NCBI GenBank assembly: GCA_019635315.1
Contig: JAHBZT010000003.1
Span: 186,001-250,000, forward strand
Length of the DNA stretch: 64,000 nt
Direction of reading: 5' to 3'
DNA from: Rubrivivax sp.
GTDB lineage: Bacteria > Pseudomonadota > Gammaproteobacteria > Burkholderiales > Burkholderiaceae_C
Notes under the pieces: model-generated
What the model was told of the DNA's origin: nothing
The model's database searches: none
Seen by the model: only the letters and a program-made list of their open reading frames with translations
Made by a program: the position numbers and the translations under genes
Shown here: piece by piece, positions 17,260 to 26,148 of the stretch
Layout: every line of letters begins with the position of its first letter
How positions within the stretch are numbered: the stretch's first letter is position 1

Positions 17260-18915
17260 ATGAGCGACGCCCTGACCCTGACTGCCCTTGCCGCTGCTGT
17301 CGCCACCGCTGCAGTGGCGCTGCCGCTGGCGCGCCGCCGGCTCGAGCTCTCGCTGGCCAAGCACCCGTCGCTGACCGGGCACTCGCGCATGGCCAAGCGC
17401 GTGGCGCGGCTGGTGCCGGGCTACGCCTACGACGAAGCCGCGTTCTTCGCCAGCGACGGCGCGCCGGCCGACGTGGTACAGCGCCGGCGCGAAGGCTTCC
17501 GGCGCCTGGCCGGGCAGCTGAATGCGCGCCACGCGAAGTCGATCGCGCTGACGCAGCAGGCCCGCGAGGGCCTGTCCGACCTGCAGTTCACCGGCGCCTA
17601 CCGCGTGCCCTTCCAGTACAGCCGCTACCTGCGCGAGCACCTGGCCATCGGCGCCTTCGTGCAGCGCAGCGACGGTGTCACGCTGACCGACCTCGACGGC
17701 CGCACCTTCCTGGACCTCACGGGGTCGTACGGCGTCAACGTCTTGGGCAACGACTTCTACAAGGCCTGCATCGCCGAAGGCAGCGCACGGGCCACCGAAC
17801 TCGGTCCGGTGCTCGGCAGCTACCACCCCGCGGTGGCCGACAACGTGGCGCGGCTGAAGCGCCTCTCGGGCCTGGACGAGGTGTCGTTCCACATGTCCGG
17901 CACCGAGGCCGTGATGCAGGCCGTGCGCCTGGCGCGCTACCACACGCGGCGCAAGTACCTGGTGCGCTTCTCCGGTGCCTACCACGGCTGGTGGGAGGAC
18001 GTGCAGCCCGGCCCCGGCAACCCGCTGCCGCCGGGCCGCACCTACACGCTCAAGGAGATGGACGAGGCCACGCTGCGCGTGCTGCGCAAGCGGCGCGACA
18101 TCGCCTGCGTGCTGGTCAACCCGCTGCAGGCGCTGCACCCCAACGCCAATGCGCCCGGGGACAGCGCGCTCGTCGACAGTGGCCGCCGCGCGCACTTCGA
18201 CCGCGAGCGCTACACCGCCTGGCTGAAGCAACTGCGCGAGGTCTGCAGCGAACGCGGCATCGTGCTGATCTTCGACGAGGTCTTCGTCGGCTTCCGACTC
18301 GCGCCCGGCGGCGCGCAGGCGTATTTCGGCGTGCAGGCCGACCTGGTGACCTACGGCAAGACCCTGGGCGGCGGGCTGCCGGTGGGCGTCGTCTGCGGCC
18401 GCCGCGAACTGATGAAGCGCTTCCGCGAGGACCGGCCGGCGGACATCTGCTTCGCGCGCGGCACCTTCAATTCGCATCCGTACGTGATGGGCGCGATGCA
18501 GGTCTTCCTGGAGAAGCTGGACACGCCGGCCGTGCAGGCGCTGTACGAGAACCTCGACGCGACCTGGGATGCCCGCGCCGCGCAGCTCAACGAGCGGCTG
18601 CGCACTGCCGGGCTGCCGGTGCAGGTGGCCAACCTGAGCACCATCTGGACCGTCTTCTATACGCAGCCCGCCCGCTACAACTGGATGCTGCAGTTCTACC
18701 TGCGCGAGCAGGGCCTGGCGCTGAGCTGGGTCGGCACCGGGCGGCTGGTCTTCGGGCTGCACTGGACGCAGGCCGACTTCGATGCCGTCTGCGACCGCTT
18801 CGTCGCCGCCGCGCAGGCGATGGCCGCCGACGGCTGGTGGTGGCACGACGAGCGGCTGACGAACAAGGCCATCCGCCGGGGCCTGCTGCGCGAGATGCTG
18901 AGTCACCGCTTCTGA
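17260..18915 (+). CDS. Membrane-anchored class III PLP aminotransferase
   Basis: A 551-residue enzyme of the glutamate-1-semialdehyde/class III aminotransferase family, with an added N-terminal membrane helix (residues 4-24) and basic segment (RRRLELSLAKH) that ordinary family members lack. The PLP lysine is in VTYGKTLGGGLP (about 367), the aspartate in LIFDEVFVGFR, and the acceptor-phosphate region in HMSGTEAVM and GAYHGWW. ATG 17260 was chosen; an earlier in-frame ATG at 17206 falls inside the Pho box. It is divergent from psd and preceded by a three-unit Pho box. A membrane-tethered aminotransferase in a lipid-remodelling island could make an amino headgroup or act on a lipid-linked aldehyde or ketone (inference, untested). 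Confidence 0.85.
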   Translation: MSDALTLTALAAAVATAAVALPLARRRLELSLAKHPSLTGHSRMAKRVARLVPGYAYDEAAFFASDGAPADVVQRRREGFRRLAGQLNARHAKSIALTQQAREGLSDLQFTGAYRVPFQYSRYLREHLAIGAFVQRSDGVTLTDLDGRTFLDLTGSYGVNVLGNDFYKACIAEGSARATELGPVLGSYHPAVADNVARLKRLSGLDEVSFHMSGTEAVMQAVRLARYHTRRKYLVRFSGAYHGWWEDVQPGPGNPLPPGRTYTLKEMDEATLRVLRKRRDIACVLVNPLQALHPNANAPGDSALVDSGRRAHFDRERYTAWLKQLREVCSERGIVLIFDEVFVGFRLAPGGAQAYFGVQADLVTYGKTLGGGLPVGVVCGRRELMKRFREDRPADICFARGTFNSHPYVMGAMQVFLEKLDTPAVQALYENLDATWDARAAQLNERLRTAGLPVQVANLSTIWTVFYTQPARYNWMLQFYLREQGLALSWVGTGRLVFGLHWTQADFDAVCDRFVAAAQAMAADGWWWHDERLTNKAIRRGLLREMLSHRF

Positions 18916-18981
18916 GCGTCGGACCGATGGACGACGGCCCGCCGGAGCGGGCCGCTGCCTGAAGTCACGACGAGCCTGCCG

Positions 18982-19593
18982 TCAATGCGACTGCCGGGCG
19001 TGCGGCATGGGGTCGATCAGCTCGCCGCGCAGCAGGTACAGCGGGGCGCGCCAGTACAGCATCACGTCGTGGAAGGGGTCGGTCAGGATCTTGGTCGCCC
19101 ACACCAGCCCGGTCTTCACGTCGACGAGGAAGAACAGGTGCACGGTGCGGAAGATCAGCCCGCCCACACCCAGCGCCAGCCAGGCGATGCCGACGTCGTG
19201 CAGGTAGCCGGCGAAGCCGACGGCCGGCTCGATCAGCCCGAACATCGACGGCGACAGCCACAGTACGACCGGCGCCAGCGCCCAGGCGGCCATCAGCACC
19301 ACCTTGCGGCGCAGGTTGTAGCCGACCTTGATGGCTTCCTTGTGCTCGTGCGTGACCTGGTTGACGTGGTCGTAGCCCTTGGGCTCGAAGAAGAAGTGGC
19401 CGGCCTGGCGCGTGGTCATCGACACGCCCCAGGCCAGCAGAGCCGCGGTGGCGGGGTCGAAGAAGAGGATCACGTACGCGGCCAGGAAGGTCAGCGCGCT
19501 GACCAGGTGCAGCGACTGGTTGATGCGGCTGTGGTGGTAGTAGCGGTGGTCGTCCCAGCGCTGCTGCCTGAGCGCTTGCAGAAACTCCGTCAC
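18982..19593 (-). CDS. His-rich multi-pass membrane protein of unknown function
   Basis: A 203-residue protein with about four membrane helices (near 30-50, 52-66, 98-115 and 130-155). Clustered histidines face the same side: HRYYHHSRINQSLH, RQAGHFFFEP, THEHKE and DPFHD. The GHxxFE-like element recalls Mpo1/DUF962 fatty-acid alpha-dioxygenases and fatty-acid hydroxylases, but I cannot assign a family firmly. The start is GTG 19593, with AAGGAG five bases upstream on the minus strand. Its place between the aminotransferase and a lipid-type glycosyltransferase, with a weak Pho-box-like sequence upstream, suggests a role in lipid acyl or headgroup modification (inference). Confidence 0.75.
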   Translation of the reverse strand: MTEFLQALRQQRWDDHRYYHHSRINQSLHLVSALTFLAAYVILFFDPATAALLAWGVSMTTRQAGHFFFEPKGYDHVNQVTHEHKEAIKVGYNLRRKVVLMAAWALAPVVLWLSPSMFGLIEPAVGFAGYLHDVGIAWLALGVGGLIFRTVHLFFLVDVKTGLVWATKILTDPFHDVMLYWRAPLYLLRGELIDPMPHARQSH

Positions 19594-19641
19594 AGGGGCT
19601 CCTTTCGTGAGGGTGCGTCGAACGCCCGGCGACGCCGGCGC

Positions 19642-19659
19642 GTGACAGGATGGTGAAGC
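19642..19659 (-). promoter_or_regulatory. Weak Pho-box-like sequence before the His-rich membrane protein
   Basis: On the minus strand a CTGTCAC half-site (19642-19648) is preceded 11 bp earlier by GCTTCAC (19653-19659). The first matches the PhoB half-site at 6 of 7 positions, the second at only about 3. It lies 48 bp from the start codon. It is listed because its neighbours have better boxes. Confidence 0.3.
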
Positions 19660-19711
19660 CGGGCCGTGAACGTCGCGTGACGCGCCCATGTCCTTTTCGA
19701 GGCAGGGCGCC

Positions 19712-19729
19712 CTGTCATCGAACTGTTGC
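19712..19729 (+). promoter_or_regulatory. Pho box before the SqdX/MgtA-like glycosyltransferase
   Basis: A perfect half-site CTGTCAT (19712-19718) is followed after CGAA by CTGTTGC (19723-19729), an 11-bp period. If the box replaces the -35 element, transcription would begin near 19750. The real start codon should then lie at 19759 or later, not at the upstream in-frame TTG 19726 or ATG 19744. Confidence 0.5.
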
Positions 19730-19758
19730 GCGCGCACGCCACCATGCGCGCCATGCCG

Positions 19759-20994
19759 ATGAACGAAGGCGAGGCGATCGTGGTCGACGACTTCATGCCG
19801 GCCCGGCGCTCGCTGCGCGTCGCGGTGGTCAGCGAGACCTGGCCGCCCGAGGTCAACGGCGTCGCCGCGACGATCTCGCAGGTCGTCGAGGGCCTGCGCC
19901 GCCGCGGCCACGAGGTGCAGCTGGTGCGGCCGCGCCAGGGCGTGCTGGACACCGCGGCCGCCGAAGAGCGTTTTGCCGAGGTGCTGCTGCGCGGTCTGCC
20001 GATCCCGCGCTACCCGCAGCTGAAGATGGGCCTGCCCTCCCGGCGTGCACTGCTCAAGCTGTGGTCGACGCAGCGGCCGGATGTCGTGCACATCGTCACC
20101 GAGGGGCCGCTGGGCTGGTCGGCCTTGCAGGCGGCGCAGCACCTGAAGCTGCCGGTGGTGTCGGACTTCCGCACCAACTTCCACGCCTACAGCCAGCACT
20201 ACGGCATCGCCTGGCTGCGCCACCCGATCATGGGTTACCTGCGCAGGTTCCACAACCGCACGGCCTGCACCATGGTGCCGACCGAACGGCTGCGCGCCGA
20301 GTTGCAGGCCGGCGGCTTTCGCGGCCTGCGCGTCGTTGCACGCGGCGTCGACACGAAGCTGTTCGACCCGGCACGGCGCAGCGAAGCGCTGCGCCGCAGC
20401 TGGGGCGCCGCTGCGCACACGCAGGTTGTGCTGTGTGTCGGGCGGCTGGCGCCCGAGAAGAACCTCGGGGTGCTGCTCGCGGCCTTCGACGCCATGCGCA
20501 CCATCGCCGGCCATACGCGCCTGGTGCTGGTCGGCGACGGACCCGAGCGCGCCTCGCTGCAGCGCCGCTGCCCCGATGCGGTCTTCGCCGGCGTGCGCCG
20601 CGGTGCCGAGCTCGCGGCGCACTACGCCTCGGCCGACGTGTTCCTGTTCCCCAGTCAGACCGAGACCTTCGGCAACGTCGTGCCCGAGGCCATGGCCAGC
20701 GGCCTGGCCGTCGTGGGCTACGACTATGCGGCGGCGGGGCAGCTGCTGCGGCCGGGCATCGACGGGTTGCTGGCCCGCTACGGCGAGCGCGACGACTTCA
20801 TCGCGGCGGCGCGGCGCCTGGCGGCGTCACCGGAATTCGCGCGTGCGCTCGGCGAGCAGGCGCGCACGATGGCCACCCGCCTGGACTGGGGGCGCATCGT
20901 CGCGGCCGTCGAGGCCGAATACCTGGCCGCGATGTGCAGCCGACTCTTGCCGTTGCGCGGCCAGATGGTGCCGCCGCGGCCCGCGACCGGCTGA
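19759..20994 (+). CDS. GT4 glycosyltransferase, SqdX/MgtA-like
   Basis: A GT-B enzyme of about 411 residues. The acceptor-side motif VVSETWPPEVNGVAATI is typical of MgtA, PimB and SqdX enzymes that glycosylate diacylglycerol or phosphatidylinositol. The donor-binding ETFGNVVPEAMASG carries the EX7E motif, and GRLAPEKNLG is present. Possible starts are 19744, 19759, 19780 (GTG) and 19795; 19759 is used because the Pho box upstream makes earlier ones unlikely to be in the mRNA. It probably adds a hexose or sulfoquinovose to diacylglycerol in phosphate stress (inference). No sqdB is seen, so a sulfolipid product is not supported directly. Confidence 0.82.
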   Translation: MNEGEAIVVDDFMPARRSLRVAVVSETWPPEVNGVAATISQVVEGLRRRGHEVQLVRPRQGVLDTAAAEERFAEVLLRGLPIPRYPQLKMGLPSRRALLKLWSTQRPDVVHIVTEGPLGWSALQAAQHLKLPVVSDFRTNFHAYSQHYGIAWLRHPIMGYLRRFHNRTACTMVPTERLRAELQAGGFRGLRVVARGVDTKLFDPARRSEALRRSWGAAAHTQVVLCVGRLAPEKNLGVLLAAFDAMRTIAGHTRLVLVGDGPERASLQRRCPDAVFAGVRRGAELAAHYASADVFLFPSQTETFGNVVPEAMASGLAVVGYDYAAAGQLLRPGIDGLLARYGERDDFIAAARRLAASPEFARALGEQARTMATRLDWGRIVAAVEAEYLAAMCSRLLPLRGQMVPPRPATG

Positions 20995-21062
20995 GTCGCC
21001 GCCGCGCGGCGCGCCGGCCGGCACGCTGCATCCGGCCTGCGTCGCGCCCTCTGGGGCCCGGC

Positions 21063-21080
21063 CTGTCACGCGCCTGTCGC
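21063..21080 (+). promoter_or_regulatory. Pho box before phoX
   Basis: CTGTCAC (21063-21069) and CTGTCGC (21074-21080) are separated by GCGC, giving the 11-bp PhoB period. They match the half-site consensus at 6 and 5 of 7 positions. The box ends 77 bp before the phoX ATG. Confidence 0.6.
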
Positions 21081-21157
21081 CTGGGCTCAGCACAGTCGCA
21101 GGGTTCGGGCGCGGCGGCCGCCGCGCCCGGTCCCACCCAACCAGGCAGGAGAAGTGC

Positions 21158-23344
21158 ATGAAGGGCAAGTTCCATCCGAACAACGATGTGTCGCTGAACA
21201 TGTCGGGCAACCGTTCGATCAACGACGTCATCGCCGAGGTCGACGCCAGCCGGCGCCGCTTCGTGCAGACCGGCGTCGGCGCCGCCACGCTGGCGTCGCT
21301 GGGCGGCGTTTCGCTCGCCGGCTTCGCGCAGGCCGTCGAAGCGGCGCCGACGCGTGGCCGCAAGGGCATGGCCGCGCCAATCAGCTTCACGCCGATCCCG
21401 CCGGCCCTGGCCGGCACTTCGACCGACAAGGTGGTCGTGCCTCCCGGCTACAAGGCCGAACTGTTCGTCGCCTGGGGCGACCCCATCATGCCCGGCGGCG
21501 TGCCCTTCAGCGGCACCGCGGTCGAGACCGCCGCGCAGCAGCGCCTGGCCTTTGGCCACCACACCGACGGCATGCACTTCTTCCCGTTCAGCGGCCGCGG
21601 CGGCAAGCCCAGCAGCGAGCGCGGACTGCTGGTCGTCAACAGCGAGTACACGCACGAGAACATCCTGTACCCGGACGGGCAGGTCGGGGCGTCGGGCTAC
21701 GGCATCGCCAAGTGCCGCAAGTCGCAGGCCGCGCACGGCGTCAACGTGATGGAGGCGCGCCGCATCGGCGGGCGCTGGACGGTCGTGCGCAGCTCGCCCT
21801 ACGGCCGTCGCCTCACCGGCAACAGCTTCATGCGCATCAGCGGCCCGGCCGCGGGCCACGCGCTGATGCAGACGGTGGAGTTCACGATCACCGACGGCGG
21901 CAGCGTGCCCACCGGCGCGACGACCGACGGCCGCGTGGCCTACGGCACGCTGAACAACTGCGCGCACGGCATCACGCCCTGGGGCACCTACCTGACCTGC
22001 GAGGAAAACTTCAACGGCTACTTCGGCTCCAGCACCGGTAGCGTGCCCGGCGTGGCCAGCGGCGAGACCGGCAAGCTCTACAACCGCTACGGCATCAGCG
22101 CCAACGGCTTCGGCTACCGCTGGCACACCGTGGACCCGCGCTTCGACGTGGCGATCAACCCGAACGAGCCCAACCTGTTCGGCTGGGTCGTCGAGATCGA
22201 CCCGTTCAACCCCAACAGCACGCCGGTCAAGCGCACGTCGCTGGGTCGCATCAAGCACGAGAGCGTGCAGTACGTGGTCGACGACACGCAGCGCATCGCC
22301 TTCTACACCGGTGACGACGAGCGCAACGACTACATCTACAAGTTCGTCTGCAAGCGCAAGTTCAACCCGGGCAACCGTGCCGCCAACCGCGACCTGCTGG
22401 ACACCGGCGTGCTGTACGTGGCGCGCTTCGACGCCGACGGCACTGGCCGCTGGCTGCCGCTGACCCCGGACAGCCTCGGTGTCGACGGCGTCGCGTTGCG
22501 CGACAGCCCGAACTTCGCCGGCGCCGACGACGCCGAGGTTCAGGCCAAGATCCTGATCAAGACGCGCATGGCCGCCGACGCGGTGGGCGCGACGATGATG
22601 GACCGGCCGGAGTGGATCGGCGCGCGGCCGCGCATCGACGGCTTCCGCGAGGTCGAGCTGTACTGCACGCTGACGAACAACAACCGCCGAGGTACCGGCA
22701 CGCCCAGCGTCAACAACCCCGACGGCTCGACCACGGCGGGCAGCGCCCGCCCGCCGGTGGATGCCGCCAACCCGCGCGCCGACAACGTCCACGGCGGCGT
22801 GATCCGCTGGCGCGAGAACGGCCGCTCGGTGGCGGCGACGGCCTTCGAGTGGGACATCTTCGTCGAGTGCGGCGACACGCGCACCACGCGCCCGCCGCTG
22901 CCCACCAACGACTATCGCGGCAACATCGTCGACGACCCGGATGGCAGCGCCGACTACGGCGCGCCCGACGGCCTGTGGTTCGACGACTTCGGCCGCCTGT
23001 GGGTGCAGACGGACAGCGGCGACGGCACCGGAGCGTTCGCCAATCTGGGCATGGACCAGATGGTGTGCGTGGACCCGGAGACCAAGCTCACCCGCCGCTT
23101 CCTCACGGCGCCGAACAACGCCGAGGTCACCGGCGTGATCATGACGCCCGACGGCCGCACGATGTTCGTCGGTCTCCAGCACCCGGGTGACGACTCCACC
23201 GCCGCGGACCCCGAGCAGTTCTCGAGCTGGCCGCACAACCAGTGGGCGGTCGAGAGCGACGGCGTGACGCCGCTGCCGGCCGGCCGCCCGCGCTCGGGCA
23301 TCGTCGTCATCACCAAGGACGACGGCGGGATCATCGGCACCTGA
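21158..23344 (+). CDS. phoX: PhoX-family alkaline phosphatase (DUF839), Tat-exported
   Basis: A 728-residue extracytoplasmic phosphatase that releases phosphate from organic esters using Ca/Fe cofactors. A Tat signal (SRRRFVQTG, residues 30-38) is followed by a hydrophobic stretch, after about 29 charged residues (FHPNNDVSLNMSGN) typical of PhoX. Body motifs include NSEYTHEN, LNNCAHGITPWGTYLTCEENFNG in two parts, and the late segment DGLWFDDFGRLWVQTD. ATG 21158 has AGGAGA six bases upstream. A Pho box lies upstream and a PEP-CTERM gene begins 71 bp downstream. It fits the same phosphate-starvation regulon as the lipid genes. Confidence 0.93.
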   Translation: MKGKFHPNNDVSLNMSGNRSINDVIAEVDASRRRFVQTGVGAATLASLGGVSLAGFAQAVEAAPTRGRKGMAAPISFTPIPPALAGTSTDKVVVPPGYKAELFVAWGDPIMPGGVPFSGTAVETAAQQRLAFGHHTDGMHFFPFSGRGGKPSSERGLLVVNSEYTHENILYPDGQVGASGYGIAKCRKSQAAHGVNVMEARRIGGRWTVVRSSPYGRRLTGNSFMRISGPAAGHALMQTVEFTITDGGSVPTGATTDGRVAYGTLNNCAHGITPWGTYLTCEENFNGYFGSSTGSVPGVASGETGKLYNRYGISANGFGYRWHTVDPRFDVAINPNEPNLFGWVVEIDPFNPNSTPVKRTSLGRIKHESVQYVVDDTQRIAFYTGDDERNDYIYKFVCKRKFNPGNRAANRDLLDTGVLYVARFDADGTGRWLPLTPDSLGVDGVALRDSPNFAGADDAEVQAKILIKTRMAADAVGATMMDRPEWIGARPRIDGFREVELYCTLTNNNRRGTGTPSVNNPDGSTTAGSARPPVDAANPRADNVHGGVIRWRENGRSVAATAFEWDIFVECGDTRTTRPPLPTNDYRGNIVDDPDGSADYGAPDGLWFDDFGRLWVQTDSGDGTGAFANLGMDQMVCVDPETKLTRRFLTAPNNAEVTGVIMTPDGRTMFVGLQHPGDDSTAADPEQFSSWPHNQWAVESDGVTPLPAGRPRSGIVVITKDDGGIIGT

Positions 23345-23415
23345 GCGCCATCGTCGGCCCCGGCGGCGCGCGCTGCCGGGGACCCCCAACTTCCAGACCG
23401 ATCGGAGTCCCTTCC

Positions 23416-24117
23416 ATGATCAAGATGCTTTCCCTGGCCGCCGCGGCGGCCGCGCTGGCGGCGATGCCGGCCCAGGCCATGCTGGTCGGCAGCGATGCCG
23501 GCTTCGTGGCCCCCACAGTCATCACCTTCGACAGCTACGAAGGCTTCGTCACCACCGGGCCCGAGGACGTGGGCACGGCGGCGATCGGCGTGCCGGTGCT
23601 GCTCAGTTCCGGGCCCTTTACCGAGATCGGCGCCTTCGAGCGCGACCTCGGCGACAACGGCCTGTGGGGCGCGCGCGGCAACCCCATCGACGGACTGGTG
23701 CCCACGCCCACCGGCAGCGGGAACTTCGTCGCCACCCTGTTTGCCGTGCCGCGCGGCGAACTCGGCTTCAGCCTGGCCGCGCCGGTGGCCGGCATCGGCG
23801 CGTACATGAACCAGTTCCAGGTCGCCGGCGTGCCCAACGGCTTCACGCTGCTGGCCTACGACCTGGACGGCAATACGCTGGAGTCGCATACGGTCTCGGT
23901 GGACACCGACGCCTTTGGCTACAACGAAGGCAGCTTCCTCGGCATCCACCGCACCGCGGCCGACATCTGGGGCTTCGGCATTGCCGGCAACAACCTGGTG
24001 CTGGACAACCTGACGATGACCGCGGTGCCGGTGCCCGAGCCGGGCACCTACGGCCTGATGGCCGCCGGCCTGGGCCTGGTCGGCTGGCTGGCGCGGCGGC
24101 GGCGCGAAGTGCGCTGA
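23416..24117 (+). CDS. PEP-CTERM sorted exported protein
   Basis: A 233-residue exported protein. It has a signal peptide (residues 1-21, cleaved near AQA), a Gly/Asp-rich beta-type body, and a C-terminal sorting signal VPEPGTYGLMAAG with helix and RRRR tail (about 207-233). Exosortase A encoded at 52263 should cut at the PEP motif. It starts 71 bp after the phoX stop without an obvious terminator, so it may be co-transcribed under Pho control. No -24/-12 promoter was found directly upstream, unlike the second PEP-CTERM gene at 40733. The body matches no function I know. Confidence 0.88.
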   Translation: MIKMLSLAAAAAALAAMPAQAMLVGSDAGFVAPTVITFDSYEGFVTTGPEDVGTAAIGVPVLLSSGPFTEIGAFERDLGDNGLWGARGNPIDGLVPTPTGSGNFVATLFAVPRGELGFSLAAPVAGIGAYMNQFQVAGVPNGFTLLAYDLDGNTLESHTVSVDTDAFGYNEGSFLGIHRTAADIWGFGIAGNNLVLDNLTMTAVPVPEPGTYGLMAAGLGLVGWLARRRREVR

Positions 24118-24223
24118 ACTGCACGCCGCGACCCGCGGGAGGCGGGCGGCTCGCATGGGAAAATGAACGCATCGGCGGCGGCCTGCGGGCCGCCGCGCCT
24201 CGTTCGGCGGATGGCGACCTCCC

Positions 24224-25231
<1,008 letters not shown>

Positions 25232-25232
25232 T

Positions 25233-25333
25233 ACGGCTTCGCATTCGATGCGATAGCAGGGCGCGAAGCCGAAGACAGTGCTGACGCACGGCGAGGCGAA
25301 GCAACGCGGTTGGCGCGTTGAATGCGAAGCCGT
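25233..25333. repeat. Long-loop inverted repeat between convergent genes
   Basis: The 14-mer at 25233-25246 (acggcttcgcattc) is perfectly reverse-complemented at 25320-25333, with 73 bp between. It fills the gap between the convergent epimerase and protease genes. There is no T-tract. It may act as a bidirectional transcript end, or be a degenerate small repeat element. Confidence 0.6.
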
Positions 25334-25346
25334 GTGAGCCCGCGCC

Positions 25347-26129
25347 TCAGCGCCCGACCTGCTTCAGCAACTCGTGCAGGTGGCGAACCGGGATCGCGTA
25401 GGTGATCCCGGTCGGGTTGGCGAGCGCGCTTTCGCGGCTGCCGCGCACCAGCACCATGTTGACGATGGCCAGCACGCGGCCGCTGTGGGCGTCCAGCACC
25501 GGGCCGCCGCTGTTGCCCGGGTAGGCCGTGGCGTCGAGCTGGAAGACCTCGAAGTTGCCCTCGCGCAGCCGCGCGATGGCCCGCGTGTCGAGCTGCCGCG
25601 AGGTCGGCGCCGGCAGCGCCACGGTGGTGATCGACGCGACGATGCCGCGGTGGCTGACCGGCGCGAAGCCCAGCGTGCCGCCGATCGGAAAACCGATCAG
25701 CGCGATCGCCTGGCCCTCGCGGGCACTGCCCGGCTCGGCCAGCGTCAGCGCCGGCAGCGGCGCGCCGTCGATGCGCAGCAGCGCGAGGTCGTGGTTGCGG
25801 TCGCTGGCGACGACGCGCGCGCGCCGCAGCTGGCCGCCGGTGGGCGTGCGGTCGGCCAGCACGGCCAGCTGCGGGCCGCTGCCGTCGGCCGGCAGCTCCG
25901 GCGGCAGCACGTGGAAGTTGGTCGCCACCAGCTGGCCGTCGCCGACCACGAAGCCGCTGCCGCGAAAGCCGAAGCGCGGATTGGCGGTTTCGCTGTAGGT
26001 GCCGACCGGCACGATGGACGGCCGCGCCGCGGCGATGACCGCCACCAGGTCGGCCCGAGCCGCGGGGCCGCCGGCGGCCAGCGCCAGGCCGGCGGCCGCG
26101 GCCAGCAGCGTGCGGCGGTCGGCGTCCAC
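25347..26129 (-). CDS. Secreted trypsin-like (S1/HtrA-type) serine protease without PDZ
   Basis: A 260-residue exported protease. An N-terminal signal (RR then LLAAAAGLALAAGG, residues 5-27) precedes a chymotrypsin fold with His in TNFHVL (about 71), Asp in NHDLALL (about 112) and Ser in GNSGGPV (about 205). No PDZ domain follows. The start is GTG 26129, 19 bp after the prsT stop, so it is last in the prsK-prsR-prsT operon on the minus strand. It could process exported PEP-CTERM or EPS proteins (inference from position). Confidence 0.85.
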   Translation of the reverse strand: MDADRRTLLAAAAGLALAAGGPAARADLVAVIAAARPSIVPVGTYSETANPRFGFRGSGFVVGDGQLVATNFHVLPPELPADGSGPQLAVLADRTPTGGQLRRARVVASDRNHDLALLRIDGAPLPALTLAEPGSAREGQAIALIGFPIGGTLGFAPVSHRGIVASITTVALPAPTSRQLDTRAIARLREGNFEVFQLDATAYPGNSGGPVLDAHSGRVLAIVNMVLVRGSRESALANPTGITYAIPVRHLHELLKQVGR

Positions 26130-26148
26130 GGGCGGCCGTCCGGCGCCG

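Noticed and set aside
19759-20994. sqdX symbol for the glycosyltransferase
   Set aside because: There is no sqdB or other sulfolipid gene in the window. MgtA-like enzymes share the same motifs.
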